This document shows, piece by piece, positions 1 through 10,220 of a stretch of 64,000 nt of DNA. Made by a program: the position numbers and the translations under genes. The stretch covers positions 36,512,824 through 36,576,823 of the forward strand of contig CM018035.1 in the NCBI GenBank assembly GCA_008638375.1. The letters run 5' to 3'. Source of the DNA: Nyssa sinensis. Taxonomy: Eukaryota > Streptophyta > Magnoliopsida > Cornales > Nyssaceae. The stretch's first letter is position 1. Each line of letters starts with the position of its first letter. The notes below the pieces were generated by a model. The model had not been told where the DNA came from. It saw nothing but the letters and a program-made list of their open reading frames with translations, and made no database searches.

Positions 1-553
1 GTTTAGGTCTTCTCAAGGTTCTAATGCATGCATGTAGTTGAGAGGCATGCAGTTGGAGTCTCTCATTCATCCTCTTTCTTCTTTCTCTTTCTCTCTCTAG
101 CTTCAGCTGTTAGAGAAAACCAACACACCACACACATGTTATATATATGTGTATATATATATATATGTATATATATATGTGTATATATATATATATGTAC
201 ATATATATATATATATATATTTATAGTGGTTTAAGCTGCATATTATACTATTGGCTGGAGTTTGGGTTTTCTTAATAGAAGACACATTATAGACACCTCA
301 CTTTGAGACCCTTGATTGACTAAAGTTAGTTTTGCCATTCCCGGGATATTACAACAATATGTCTTATCGAGGGATATTTTAGTAATTTCCATCATTTAGC
401 CCATAGAGGGCATTTCCATCATTTTGCCCATAGAAGACATTTTTGACATTTTGGTCATTTTGTCCATAGAGCGCATTTTGGTCATTTCACCCATAGAGGG
501 CATTTCCATCATTTTTCTCATAGAAGGCATTTTGATATTTTGGTTATTATTTC
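1..553. repeat. Tandem 0.6-kb unit 1 (left part) with minisatellite
   Basis: First of three tandem units. It opens with a CTCAAGGTTCTAATGCA block, passes through a TA/GT microsatellite (about 130-230), then a TAGACACCTCACTTTGAG block (from about 289) and a minisatellite built from CATTTTGGTCATTTTGCCC and CATAGAGGG pieces. Units 2 and 3 begin near 6130 and 6750. The TAGACACC block recurs at 21894, where it looks like the 5' end of a Tat-type LTR. The unit is split by the solo LTR at 554 and resumes at 6009. No coding potential is credible; open frames here come from the minisatellite. Confidence 0.75.
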
Positions 554-960
554 TGTAACACCCCGATCCCGTGTAATTAATAATTATTAATTAATACTGA
601 CTTACAGAATGATTTAGGGAATTAATCATAATCCCGGCGGTCGCCATAGACCGATTAAATAATTAAATGTCTGGAGGGAAGGGTACCTTACCCGAATCCA
701 AATTACTGATTAATTCGGCGAAATAACGCCATTTTAATACTAACGGAATCCGAATTAGCTAACCCGGGAAATCCTGAATAATTAATAAATGGCACGAAAC
801 CTCTGACACTGTAGATAACTGAAATATGAAACTCTCGGAACAAACCGCACCAAAAAAGAAGCTACGGAATGAAAGTTATGTAGCAAACACTGAAACTGAA
901 TTACTGCGCAGCCAAACGTGGCCTTAACCAAAAATGGTGAAAAAGGGGCCAAATGGAAGG

Positions 961-1035
961 CCAAGGGAATTGAACCCTTGACCTTTGAGAGGGAATGAAT
1001 TTTTCTCAAAAAGTTTACCAACTGGGCTGCCATTA
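961..1035 (-). other. Antisense tRNA-like module in LTR A1
   Basis: Read on -, the segment has an A-box-like CAGCCCAGTTGGTAAA (1031-1016) and a perfect B-box GGTTCAATTCC (976-966). The B-box sits in a T-arm-like hairpin with stem AAGGG/CCCTT and a 7-nt TTCAATT loop. Spacing is close to that of a tRNA gene, but no acceptor stem closes it, so it is not a functional tRNA. The same module recurs at equal offset (about 410-480 bp from the LTR start) in the other A copies. Confidence 0.6.
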
Positions 1036-2619
1036 CTTTGTGCATATATATACAACTCAATTGTATATATCTCTAAGTTAACCAAGCCCCACCTCAAATT
1101 GGACCAATGAGGTTACATGTAAACCCCATATGATGGATTACATCAACTCCCATCAGCCCTAAATCCCATTGATCTCTGATATATTCATTTATATATAAAG
1201 ATGTATATGTATAAGAATGAATATATATATATATATGTGTACACATCTTGGGGGGGCCTGTTGTAACACAAAAAAAAAGATCCGAACTGTTATAGAGGGG
1301 CTGGCCTGTTAGAGACTTAGAGAGTGCATGTAATCTGTTAGTGAGAGGAGGCTGCCTGCAAGTGTATGTATAAACTGCCCATGGTGGGTGTGTGCATGTC
1401 ATCCGTTGGAAAGGGATGCACCAAAGAGAACTGAGGGTTAAGCAACACACGACTGCACTAGTGCAACATGCACAGAAACCACAACCGAGCCATGGATGAG
1501 GAAATGAGGGCCACTCCTTGGAAGGTAAGACATTAAAACTACTCTAAAATTTCCTGTTTACATTTTGGATCTGTTCCTGATATTTTTAAGCCATATAAAT
1601 TGTAAATATGCACTACTATGAGGCTTGGAACTGTCATGAACTGACTGGAAGGGGTCGAATAGGGCTTGAGACCCAAAACTGTACATCGGCAACCATGAAT
1701 GACCAACTCCGAAACTGGGTCTGATTTGACCCAAGCTAAACTGAATTTGGTTGGTCAAGACCTAATTTAGAGGTCACAAGGATTCCAAAAATACCAACCC
1801 GCGACCCTAGAGCACTGATTTGGACCCTCAAAACTAAACCTATGGGTCTCGGCCATGGAACCAAAAATCTGAAATAGGCCCTTAAACTGAAATTTCTAAA
1901 TGGCATGTTGATCCCCATGGACACACGGTCACAACGAGCCAAGCCACATGAGGTTTGGTGGAGAAATGAGGCCACGCGACCGAGCTGAAACCCCCCATGA
2001 TAATCGGTTAAACAGAGCTCCACCCGTAATTTCGAGGCACAAAATCGATGCCAAGTTGTTGGTCTAACCTGTGGGAATGGTTTGGAACCAAAAACAGCAA
2101 AAATATGTACCTCAAATATCACGAAAATGAGAAAATATGAAATCGGGAACTAGGGCAAAACTGGGGGAGAAGATGAAGAAGACGGAGTCGACTCGTCCAA
2201 CTCGCTTGGGCAGACCGTGTCGACTCGGACACGTGTCCACTCATGGGCGTGCCACCTCTTTAGTGGAACGGCACCGTTTCGGTTAAACAGGTTTTGTTTT
2301 AAAATCAAAACCAATCTGTTTGGAAACTCGGTTAATAAATCTGAATTAGGGATTAGGTCTGTCCAAACCGTGAATAAGGGGCTGAATTGGGGATAGAAAG
2401 AATATGTTATTCCGGTTTTCTGAAGGAACTGAACCGGTTGGTTCTTGATGGTTTTGGACCGGTTCAACTGATGAACCCTTGAACCCTTGGGTTTGAACCC
2501 CTAAATTATGAAATTATATTTTGAATCCCAAATACTTTCTGAAATTACGGATTTGTCCCCATTGTTTTAAAGAATTACACAGTGGCCCAGATTTTGGATA
2601 AATTATACATTTAAGCCCC

Positions 2620-3290
2620 TGGTAATTAATTAAATAATAAAATAATTATTTAATTATTTTATTAAATAGGTAAAATTACAATTTTACCCCTGGACATTAA
2701 ATATGTCAAACGGAGTCCAAATAAATTAAATAAATAGTGTATTTTCACTATTTCAAGCATTCCGGACTCAATGGTACAGTCCGATTTTGGAAATACAGTA
2801 CCGAAAAATACAGACTTGTAAGTGATAAATTACTGTACTGCCCTTGATGGCACCAGACCCAAATAAAAATAAAAGATAGTCTATTTTGACTATGTCGGGC
2901 ATTCCAGACTCAACGGTGTGGTCCGTTTAACAAACCGGAGTCCCGAAAAATACAGACACATAAAGTGTAAATGACCGTACTGCCCCTGATGCTTCCCAGG
3001 GTCAATTGAACATAACAGATAGTCCAACTTAATTATGTCGGACACTCTGGACCCAATGGTGAGGTCCATTTTATGAACTGACGTGCCGAAAAATATGACA
3101 CGTGAAATTACCAAATTACCCCTGATACTGTACGAAGCCCAAATGAAGTCCGATTGGGACGAAACTGATACCGATAGAAACCCGAACACTGGTAAAACTG
3201 TATACCCGAATAAATGACGAACCGGGGTCAGAATCTTACAAAACGTAAAATGACCAAAATACCCTTGAGCACTGTGAGTGCAAGATAAAG
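2620..3290 (+). repeat. 142-bp periodic quasi-palindromic module in LTR A1
   Basis: Diverged units centred on GGACTCAATGGT-type sequences begin at 2764, 2906 and 3049, a spacing of 142-143 bp. Each unit continues with a GAGGTCC half-site, a CCGAAAAATA block, ACACGTAAA and a TGACC...TGCCCCTGA block. GGACYCA and TGRGGTCC form an imperfect palindrome. Related units occur in every LTR family of the window. Confidence 0.6.
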
Positions 3291-3439
3291 GTCAATCTGA
3301 TTTGATAAATTATCGTAAGTATAATTATGAACACTGAAGGGCTAAGTAAGACTCCGGAACTGTCAACGCGTAAAACGAGAAATGACCGATGTGTCCCGAC
3401 GGTCTAAAGTAGATACCAAATGAAGTCCAAGGGACTTAC

Positions 3440-3830
3440 AAATTTATACATGAGATATATGGGACGTTCTGAGGACCATGATAGGGTCCGGGGAAAAAAT
3501 GACAAAATTACCATTTTGCCTCTAAGACTAAATAAGTACCCAACTGATACCGATTAAAGTCTAAAAGACTTAAAACTTCATATATACGATATATGGGATA
3601 TTTTGAGGATCGTAACAGGGTCCGGGATAGGAATGGAAAAATTACCATTTTGCCCCTATGGTTAAAATGAGAACCTAACTGATACCGATTGGAGTCCAAA
3701 GGACGTAGAACTTTATACTTAAGATATAAAGACTATTCCGAAGACCACGACAGGGTCCGGGACAAGAATGGTAAAATTACCATTTTGCCCCTAAGGTTGA
3801 ATGAATGCCTGACTGATAACGATTGAAGTC
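3440..3830 (+). repeat. 134-bp tandem array (about 3 units) in LTR A1
   Basis: The phrase CCATTTTGCC recurs at 3511, 3645 and 3780, giving a 134-135 bp period. Each unit also holds ACTGATACCGATT, an AGGGTCCGGG block and a dyad of AT-rich ATATATGGGA type. The equivalent array in the copy at 22066 has the phrase at 25065, 25199 and 25334; in the reverse copy the repeat lies at about 52523-52800. Confidence 0.75.
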
Positions 3831-4199
3831 CAAATGACTTAAATCATAATCCTGATGACTGCTAAGCCTAATTAAAGGATGAAATAGCCTCGGGTGAGAC
3901 CCAGTGAAAGGGCGATAGGCTACTAGGCAGTCTTAGGTGATCCGATAGATACCTAAGATGACAAATGAGACCTGAATGGATGAGTTCTGATCTGTATATG
4001 ATTGATGATTATTGTTCAGGATATACATGGAGATGTCTGACGTATCTGGAGGTTATCAGATTGTTGTGCAAGGAGATAACCGTAACAGTTTGTGAGTAAC
4101 CCTGACTCCTGAACTGGTGTATAAGTTCTGTCTAGATACTGTATTTTGAAGCTCTGTACTGTTTTGAATGTTATACTGTTTAAAAAGCATATATTTAAT

Positions 4200-4720
4200 G
4201 TACGATATGCCTTGTCCTGATTTATGTATTGTTCTGCTTTGTTCTGACATGTTCAGTTCCGATATGTCTTGTTCTGATTGATGTATTGTTCTGCTTTGTT
4301 CCGACATGTTCAGTTCCGATATGTCTTGATCTGATTGATATTGTACCGTTTTGTTCCGACTTGTTCAGTTCCGATATGTCTTGATCTGATTGATATTGTA
4401 CCGTTTGTTCCATCATGTTCAGTTCCGATATGTCTTGATCTGATTGATATTGTACCGTTTTGTTCCGGCTTGTTCAGTTCCGATATGTCTTGATCTGATT
4501 GATATTGTACCGTTTGTTCCATCATGTTCAGTTCCGATATGACTTGATCTGATTGATATTGTACCGTTTTGTTCCGACTTGTTCAGTACCGATACGACTT
4601 GATCTAATTGATATTGTACCATTTGTTCCATCATGTTCAGTTCCGATATGACTTGTCCTGATTGATATTGTTCTGTTTTGTTCCGTCCGTTTTGATCTAT
4701 CCGTTTCATGGTCTGTCCGT
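4200..4720 (+). repeat. 55-bp minisatellite in LTR A1
   Basis: Around nine copies of a roughly 55-bp unit containing TTGTTCAGTTCCGATATG, CTTGATCTGATTGATATTG and TACCGTTTTGTTCCGAC. The array keeps a reading frame open on the - strand and yields spurious repetitive ORFs. The corresponding array in LTR A2 is 25750-26300. Confidence 0.75.
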
Positions 4721-5473
4721 TACTGATATGTCCTTGTTTTGACTGACGTATTGATCCGTTTGGTTCTGTTATATCTCGACCGTTAATGAGCTGTCTGTCT
4801 TGATTGTTTACCTGTGACTTGAACTGGTGTTTTGCTCTGTCTGATTCCGTTATGTTCCGTCCGTTAATGATTTGTCTGTCTTGATTGATATATGGTCCAG
4901 TTCCGTTATAATCTGTCCGGATTCTTGATTTGGTATATAAGTTACTGCATAGATACTGTATTTTGATGCACTGTACGGTTTTAAAAGTTATACTGTCTGA
5001 ATGCATGTTTTTAAATGCAAACTTTTATATTGTATTGTACGCGGCATGATTTTGTCCCGTCCTACTATTGTTTTGTTCGGTCTGTCTTGTCCCGTTTTAT
5101 GGTCTGTCTGATTTTGTTCTGCTATGATGTGTCTGACTCTGGGTACCATTCTGATTACGAGCGGTCTGGCATAAGTAGGCTTGATTATGTGCCTAACTGA
5201 TATATTGTTTGTTATGCCCTGTTATGTTCCGCCCAGTACTGATCTGTTCTAATATTTGAATTAATTGCCTATACTCTCATTGATATATTGGCATCATGCA
5301 CTGTTCTGTCTGTCCTGATTTGTTATTCCGTTTAGTTCAGTCCCGTTTTATTCTACTTAAATTGTATTCGAGTAGATCTATAAAACTGTTATTCCTAAGC
5401 GATTGAACTATCTTTGTGATTTATAAACAAGACCGGGTTTGAAACCCATGACAGGGAACCTGTGTTACTCACT

Positions 5474-5513
5474 GGGCTTTTCGAAGCTCACCCCATTCCC
5501 TAACATTTTTCAG
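5474..5513 (+). promoter_or_regulatory. Conserved hairpin plus TTTCAG module
   Basis: GGGCTTTTCGAAGCTC (5474-5489) can form a stem-loop, followed by a C/T-rich stretch ending in TTTTTCAG (to 5513). Comparable hairpin-plus-CAG sequences lie near the 3' end of the other LTRs in the window (16254, 27077, 38256, 57939 on +; 8339, 44690, 51112 on -). Function unknown. A splice acceptor or RNA-processing site is possible. Confidence 0.5.
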
Positions 5514-6008
5514 GGATTATCTCTGATGGATTAGAAGACACCGTGATATGACATGGTAGGCCGAGTGGCACTTCAAGTAAAGGATCTGACGGCACTGATC
5601 TGTAGAGACTGGATTCTTGTGGACTGATTCTGTTATTCAGGTGAGTGATATGATACGGCTAACCTGATTTACATGTACTGGATAGATAATTATGGCTCAT
5701 GGAAATAAACGGTACTCTAAAGATATTAGATCTGCTCTGTACTATATGCCTGATTTTAGATATGCTCTGAACTTAGAACTGTTAACTATTTTGGATTTAG
5801 ACTTGCTCTGTGGTACATACCTTTGTGGTGGATAAGTGAGTTATATTCCCGTGATACAAAGAAAAAGTTTTAAATTCCGCTGCATCTGACCCTACAGTTG
5901 GAGTGCAATTCGTCGGAAAGTTCAGAATTTGCCTTTGGTTGGTCGCGTCGCGACCGACTGGCAGTCACGTCCTCGACATCCACGTAGGGTGGGGTTCGGG
6001 ATGTGACA

Positions 6009-6747
6009 GTTTCCATAGAGGAAATTTTTGACATTTCGAAGGAGTTACCCACTTTCTTTCTCTCTTGATTTCTTCTTTCTCTCTGCGATTTCTGTCACCC
6101 CCTTCCATCTTCTTCCTTTATTATTGGTCTTCTCAAGGTTCTAATGCATGCATTTAGTTGAGAGGCATGCAATCACAGAGTCTCTCATTCCTCTTCATCA
6201 TTTTCTCTCTTTCTCTCTCTAGCTTCGGTTGTTAGAGAAAACCAACACACCATACACACATGTTATATATATATATATGTAAATCCATATATATATATAT
6301 ATATTTCTAGTGGTATAAGCTACATGTTATATTATTGGCTGGAGTTTAGGTCTTCTTAATAGAAGACACATTGTAGACACCTCACTTTGAGACCTTTGAT
6401 TGACTAGAGTTAGTTTTGTCATTCCCGGGATATTACAACAATATGTCCTATCTAAGGATATTTTAGGAATTTCCATCATTTAGCCCATAGAGGGCATTTC
6501 TATCATTTTTCCCATAGAGGAAATTTTTTACATTTTGGTCATTTTGTCCATAGAGCGTATTTTGGTCATTTCACCCATAGAGGGCACTTTTGTCATTTTT
6601 CTCATAAAGTGCATTTTTGACATTTTGGTCATTTTTTCCATAGAAGGAATTTTTAATATTTCGAAGGAGTTATCCACTTTCTCTCTCTTGATTTCTTCTT
6701 TCTGTTTACGATTTCTATCACTCCATTCCATTTTCTTCCTCTACTCT
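6009..6747. repeat. End of tandem unit 1 and complete unit 2
   Basis: After the solo LTR the host repeat resumes with TTTCCATAGAGG, a TTCGAAGGAGTTACCCAC block and pyrimidine-rich sequence. Unit 2 begins near 6127 with the CTCAAGGTTCTAATGCATGC block and contains the TA microsatellite (about 6264-6305), the TGTAGACACCTCACTTTGAG block at 6372 and the CATAGAGGG minisatellite. Unit 3 follows directly, so the tandem period is about 0.62 kb. No gene seen. Confidence 0.75.
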
Positions 6748-7565
6748 AGGTCTCAAGGTTCTAATGCAAGCATGTAGTTAAGAGGCATGCAATCATGGAG
6801 TCTTTCATTCCTCTTCCTCCTTCTCTCTCTTTCTCTCTTTAGCTTCGGTTGTTAGAGAAAACGAACACATCACACACACATGTTATATATATTTATAGTG
6901 GTATAAGTTGTATGTTATATTATTGGCAGGAGTTTGGGTCTTCTTAGTAGAAGACACATTGTAGACACTTCACTTTGAGACCTTTGATTGACTAGAGTTA
7001 GTTTTGCCATTCCCAAGATATTACAACAATATGTCCTAATTAGGGATATTTTAGTAATTTCCATCATTTAGCCCATAGAGGGCATTTTTGTCATTTTGCC
7101 CATAGAAGGCATTTTTGACATTTTGGTCATTTTGTCCATTGAGAGAATTTTGGTCATTTTGCCCATAAAGAGGATTTTCGTCATTTTTCCCATAAAGGGC
7201 ATCTTCGACATTTTGGTCATTTTGTCCATCAAGGACATTTTGATTATTTTGCCTATAGATGAAATTTTCGTCATTTTGCCAATAAAGCGCATTTTGGTCA
7301 TTTTTCCCATAGAGAGGCATTTTTGACATTTTAGTCATTTTGTCCATAATAGAGGGGCATTTCTATCATTTTGTCCATAGAGGGCATTTTTGACATTTTG
7401 GTCATTTCACCTGTAGAGGGCATGTCCGTCGTTTTGCCCATAGAGGGCATTTTTGTCATTATGCCCACTAAGGACATTTTAGTTACTTTTGTGTTTCCCT
7501 ACCCTTTAGGGGTAGTTTGGTAAATACTAGAAGTTTTTCACATTCTAGGAGTATATCTATACAAT
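6748..7565. repeat. Tandem unit 3 with 27/36-bp minisatellite (Tat-1 LTR-like)
   Basis: Third unit, with the TGTAGACACTTCACTTTGAG block at 6960. Its minisatellite (about 7070-7480) is the longest of the three and is made of 27-bp units (TTTTGTCATTTTGCCCATAG type) and 36-bp units with an extra GACATTTTG. It continues into AGTTTGGTAAATACTAGAAG, which is also found at 41230 in the Tat-1 3' LTR, so this unit is probably part of a Tat-1 LTR. Overlapping open frames on both strands come from the repeat. Confidence 0.7.
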
Positions 7566-8085
7566 CAACCCTCTTATAATTAATAGACACGGGAGATTGA
7601 AAATTTATTAATTATTAAATTTTCTCATACTTTCATTAAACAATGGTATTTCTTACATTTAAATGATTTTCGCTACAAAAATAAGACATCATATCAAATT
7701 TTTCAATAAAATTTCAGTTTTTATAAAAAAAATACATATAATGCTCAACTTAATGCATAAAAAAACTCCTAATATCCTATTCCATAAAGAAGTTGTGTAT
7801 CTTGATGTCATTATTTTTCTCACTTATAAAATTTTTTAACTTCAATTATAATGAATTAATAAATGTAATTATCAAGATATGTCGTAAATGGGATTTATAT
7901 AACAACATATATAACTATTTTATCTCTCTAATAATTAATATTATAAATAAATTTATGAAATAAGCATTAATTATTAGGTAATAGAATTATTAATTATCTA
8001 CCATAAAACGAAGTTGGTTCCTTAAAAAGTTATTCATTATTTGAGATTATTAATTTTTGAATATTAATTATAAAAGGGTCAGTTG
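7566..8085. mobile_element. MITE-like element with about 20-bp terminal inverted repeats
   Basis: AT-rich insertion of about 520 bp that interrupts sequence continuous at 41250-41300. Left end CAACCCTCTTATAATTAAT; the right end is the inverse, reading CAACTGACCCTTTTATAAT on -. The subterminal regions are also inverted (ATTAATTATTAA near the left, TTAATTTTTGAATATTAA near the right). No ORF of transposase size. The target duplication is not clear because both flanks are diverged. Likely a non-autonomous DNA transposon; superfamily not assignable. Confidence 0.6.
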
Positions 8086-8269
8086 TATTGATACCATTTT
8101 GCCCTTTGGAGGGCACTTTGATAATTATAGAATATTTATGTCCCATATTACATATTCGTCTGCCACTCAGGGCTTAAGTACATAATTGTCCAAAATTACT
8201 ATAACAAAATTTGACCAACTATAGGTCCTAATACTTTCAAAAGTCCCTGATCATAATGGAGTTGCCAAT
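8086..8269. repeat. Diverged Tat-1 LTR remnant
   Basis: Begins TACCATTTTGCCCTTTGGAG and runs through ATAATTATAGAATATT, matching the Tat-1 3' LTR at about 41282-41400 with increasing divergence. It fades into the reverse-oriented LTR; the exact junction is not visible. No gene. Confidence 0.5.
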
Positions 8270-8313
8270 CACCCATCCTCAAATTAGGCAACGCTCCCAT
8301 CCATCATCACCAC

Positions 8314-8354
8314 CTGAAAAATGTTAGGATAATGGGATGAGCTTCAACAAGTCC
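8314..8354 (-). promoter_or_regulatory. Hairpin plus TTTCAG module (reverse LTR)
   Basis: On + it reads CCTGAAAAATG and then GAGCTTCAACAAGTCC (8339-8354), the reverse of the hairpin-TTTTTCAG module seen in the other LTRs. The stem is somewhat decayed. Confidence 0.45.
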
Positions 8355-10148
8355 AGTGAGTAATTCCAATACTTTGTCATGGGTTTTCAACTGGTAGTGG
8401 GTTAGTTATAAGAAAAATTTCATATAAACATACACTACCAATTGTACGTATACTTCAGATACAGAATACAAGATTCTTCAAAAAGATAGCGTGAAGCATA
8501 CAAGGCATTCAAGCTAGGCACGTATTTCAATAATCACAGGATATAGAAATCTTCAAATCACGTATCATGATGTATTTTAAAGCATTCAATAAAACATTTA
8601 ATATGCAGCAGAATTTATAAACGTGTGTAGGATGGCCATTTGAAAGCCAAAGAAATAATTGAAATCCTTTCTATGAAAATAGGAGGATACAAATTTCTTC
8701 TTCTTCAAAATTTCAAAACGAAGGGTTATATAAAAACCTGTTTCAAGTAAATGGGGGTTTAAAAACCTGCTACCATTTCTGAAAACATTTCATCTTTTCA
8801 CTTTGATTAGGTGGAAATCTGTTTCGAACCATATTCCAGTCTTCGCTTGGAGATATCCCATGTCTGGGGGATCAGATCCTGCTACCGAGCATTCTTCATG
8901 TCAATTGAGTTCCGAAGGAATCCCAATATCATACTTGGTGCTTATGCACTATTATCTTGCAAAACTGCTTGATTCTCCAATAATGCTTTCCAAGAGCATT
9001 GAAAACATGGTTTCTTCAAATATGTGCTTTTCACGAGCATTAAAAATGTGACTTTTCAAGAAAAGCTTTTTATGAGTATCAAAAACATGGCTTCTTCAAG
9101 AAATGTTTTTTATGAACATATGGAAGCGTGACTTGAATAAAAAGAATGAATTTTCATGAGTATTTGAAACATGGGCAATTTGACGGAGTTTTTAAATACT
9201 TGGAGGACAATACTTGAAACATTTAACACGTGAACTTCAGGAATTTTGAATCACGATGTACAAGAATTTATTTAAGCATAGATAGAATAAAAACATTTAA
9301 TTCAAGAGGCATTTAATAAAATTGACATTTACATGGACATGCAAAAAATAAACGTATCATCTGTCAAAAATATCAAGTCGTAAATTTTGCATGCCATGTT
9401 AGAATTTATAAATAAAATGACAGTATATTGAAATATAAAGCATATAAATACGAGAATTTAAAATTTAGAAATACTGCAGACATTTTAAACGTGAAAACAC
9501 TTCAGAATATTTAAACTTCGATTTACCTCAGAATCCATGAAGATTAAAAACCTCCACTTCAAAGTACAGGATTTCTCAACTTGTTCTACCGGGTTAGCGC
9601 TACTGGTGGGCTTTCCATTTTCCCTTGTACCTCCTAAAAATCAAATTCACCAAGACTTCAATCAATTCCTCATTTACTTCAAATCATTCCTAAATGGATG
9701 TTGTTCATTAAATTTTAGACCCGTCGTACCCTAATTTCCTAGGATTGGTCTCACCGGTCTATTCGTGGTAATTTAAAAAATTTTATTTTTTATGTGACTT
9801 ATTTTTCAGTACCTATTTTGGTATTATGGACCTCACCATTGAGTCTGAAACATCGAAAAAAAAAATTAATTTAGACCCTCTCAGCTTTTTATTTGGCTTC
9901 GGGCATATTTGGGGTAATTTGGTAATTTGCACTTTTACATGTCCTAATTTTTCAGAGTCCCGTCTCATAAAATGGACCCTGCCATTAGGTCCAAAATGCC
10001 CAAAATAGTCAAAATACACTATTTACTTATTTAATTTGGACATCAAAGTATTTTTAGTGTTATTAAATTAATTAAATAATTTAATTTAATTAATTATAAG
10101 GTTATATATTATATGTTTTTTATGTTGAAATTATTCAACAGGAGCAGG

Positions 10149-10220
10149 GGTGGCTCAGTGGCTGACTTAGTGGGTTTTAGGTGCCACACCCCCACTCAAT
10201 CGTGGGTTCAATTCGGCGGA
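10149..10220 (+). other. Antisense tRNA-like module (distal)
   Basis: TGGCTCAGTGGC (10151-10162) fits a pol III A-box, and GGGTTCAATTC (10204-10214) resembles a B-box. It is antisense to the LTR and about 1.9 kb from the LTR start. The cloverleaf is incomplete, so this is not a functional tRNA. Confidence 0.5.

Larger units (their letters stand above)
554..6008 (+). mobile_element. Solo LTR A1, 5.46 kb (Ty3/gypsy-type LTR)
   Basis: Starts TGTAACACCCCGATCCC and ends GGGATGTGACA. It is flanked by ATTTC (549-553) and GTTTC (6009-6013), a 5-bp target duplication with one transition. The host minisatellite reads through if the element is removed. The same element occurs at 22066-27611 (+) and 50591-55741 (-), and more diverged at 44227-47471 (-). 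No internal coding region and no second LTR adjoin it, so it is a solo LTR left by LTR-LTR recombination. Contents in order: antisense tRNA-like module, splice-donor-like AAG/GTAAGA (1524/1525), 142-bp and 134-bp periodic blocks, a 55-bp array, a hairpin plus TTTCAG, CAG/GTGAGT (5640/5641) and a CG-rich 3' terminus. All ORFs inside are fortuitous. The autonomous parent is not in the window. Confidence 0.88.

Noticed and set aside
4056..5006. Repetitive ORFs (DISELN / GTISIRS type) on -, also at 25607-26606
   Set aside because: They are translations of the 55-bp minisatellite inside A-family LTRs; the frame depends on unit order and differs between copies.
554..6008. DNA transposon with terminal inverted repeats
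   Set aside because: The inverted ends are only about 17 bp and imperfect, ends are TG...CA, the duplication is 5 bp and related LTRs occur beside gypsy coding regions; a solo LTR is the simpler reading.
7051..7347. Overlapping ORFs on both strands with MTKM / NDQN repeats (also 6528-6777, 40935-41226)
   Set aside because: Produced by the 27/36-bp minisatellite; no start context, no domain, same DNA open on both strands.
7070..7480. CRISPR-like regular repeats
   Set aside because: Units are contiguous without unique spacers and the context is a plant retrotransposon; it is a minisatellite.
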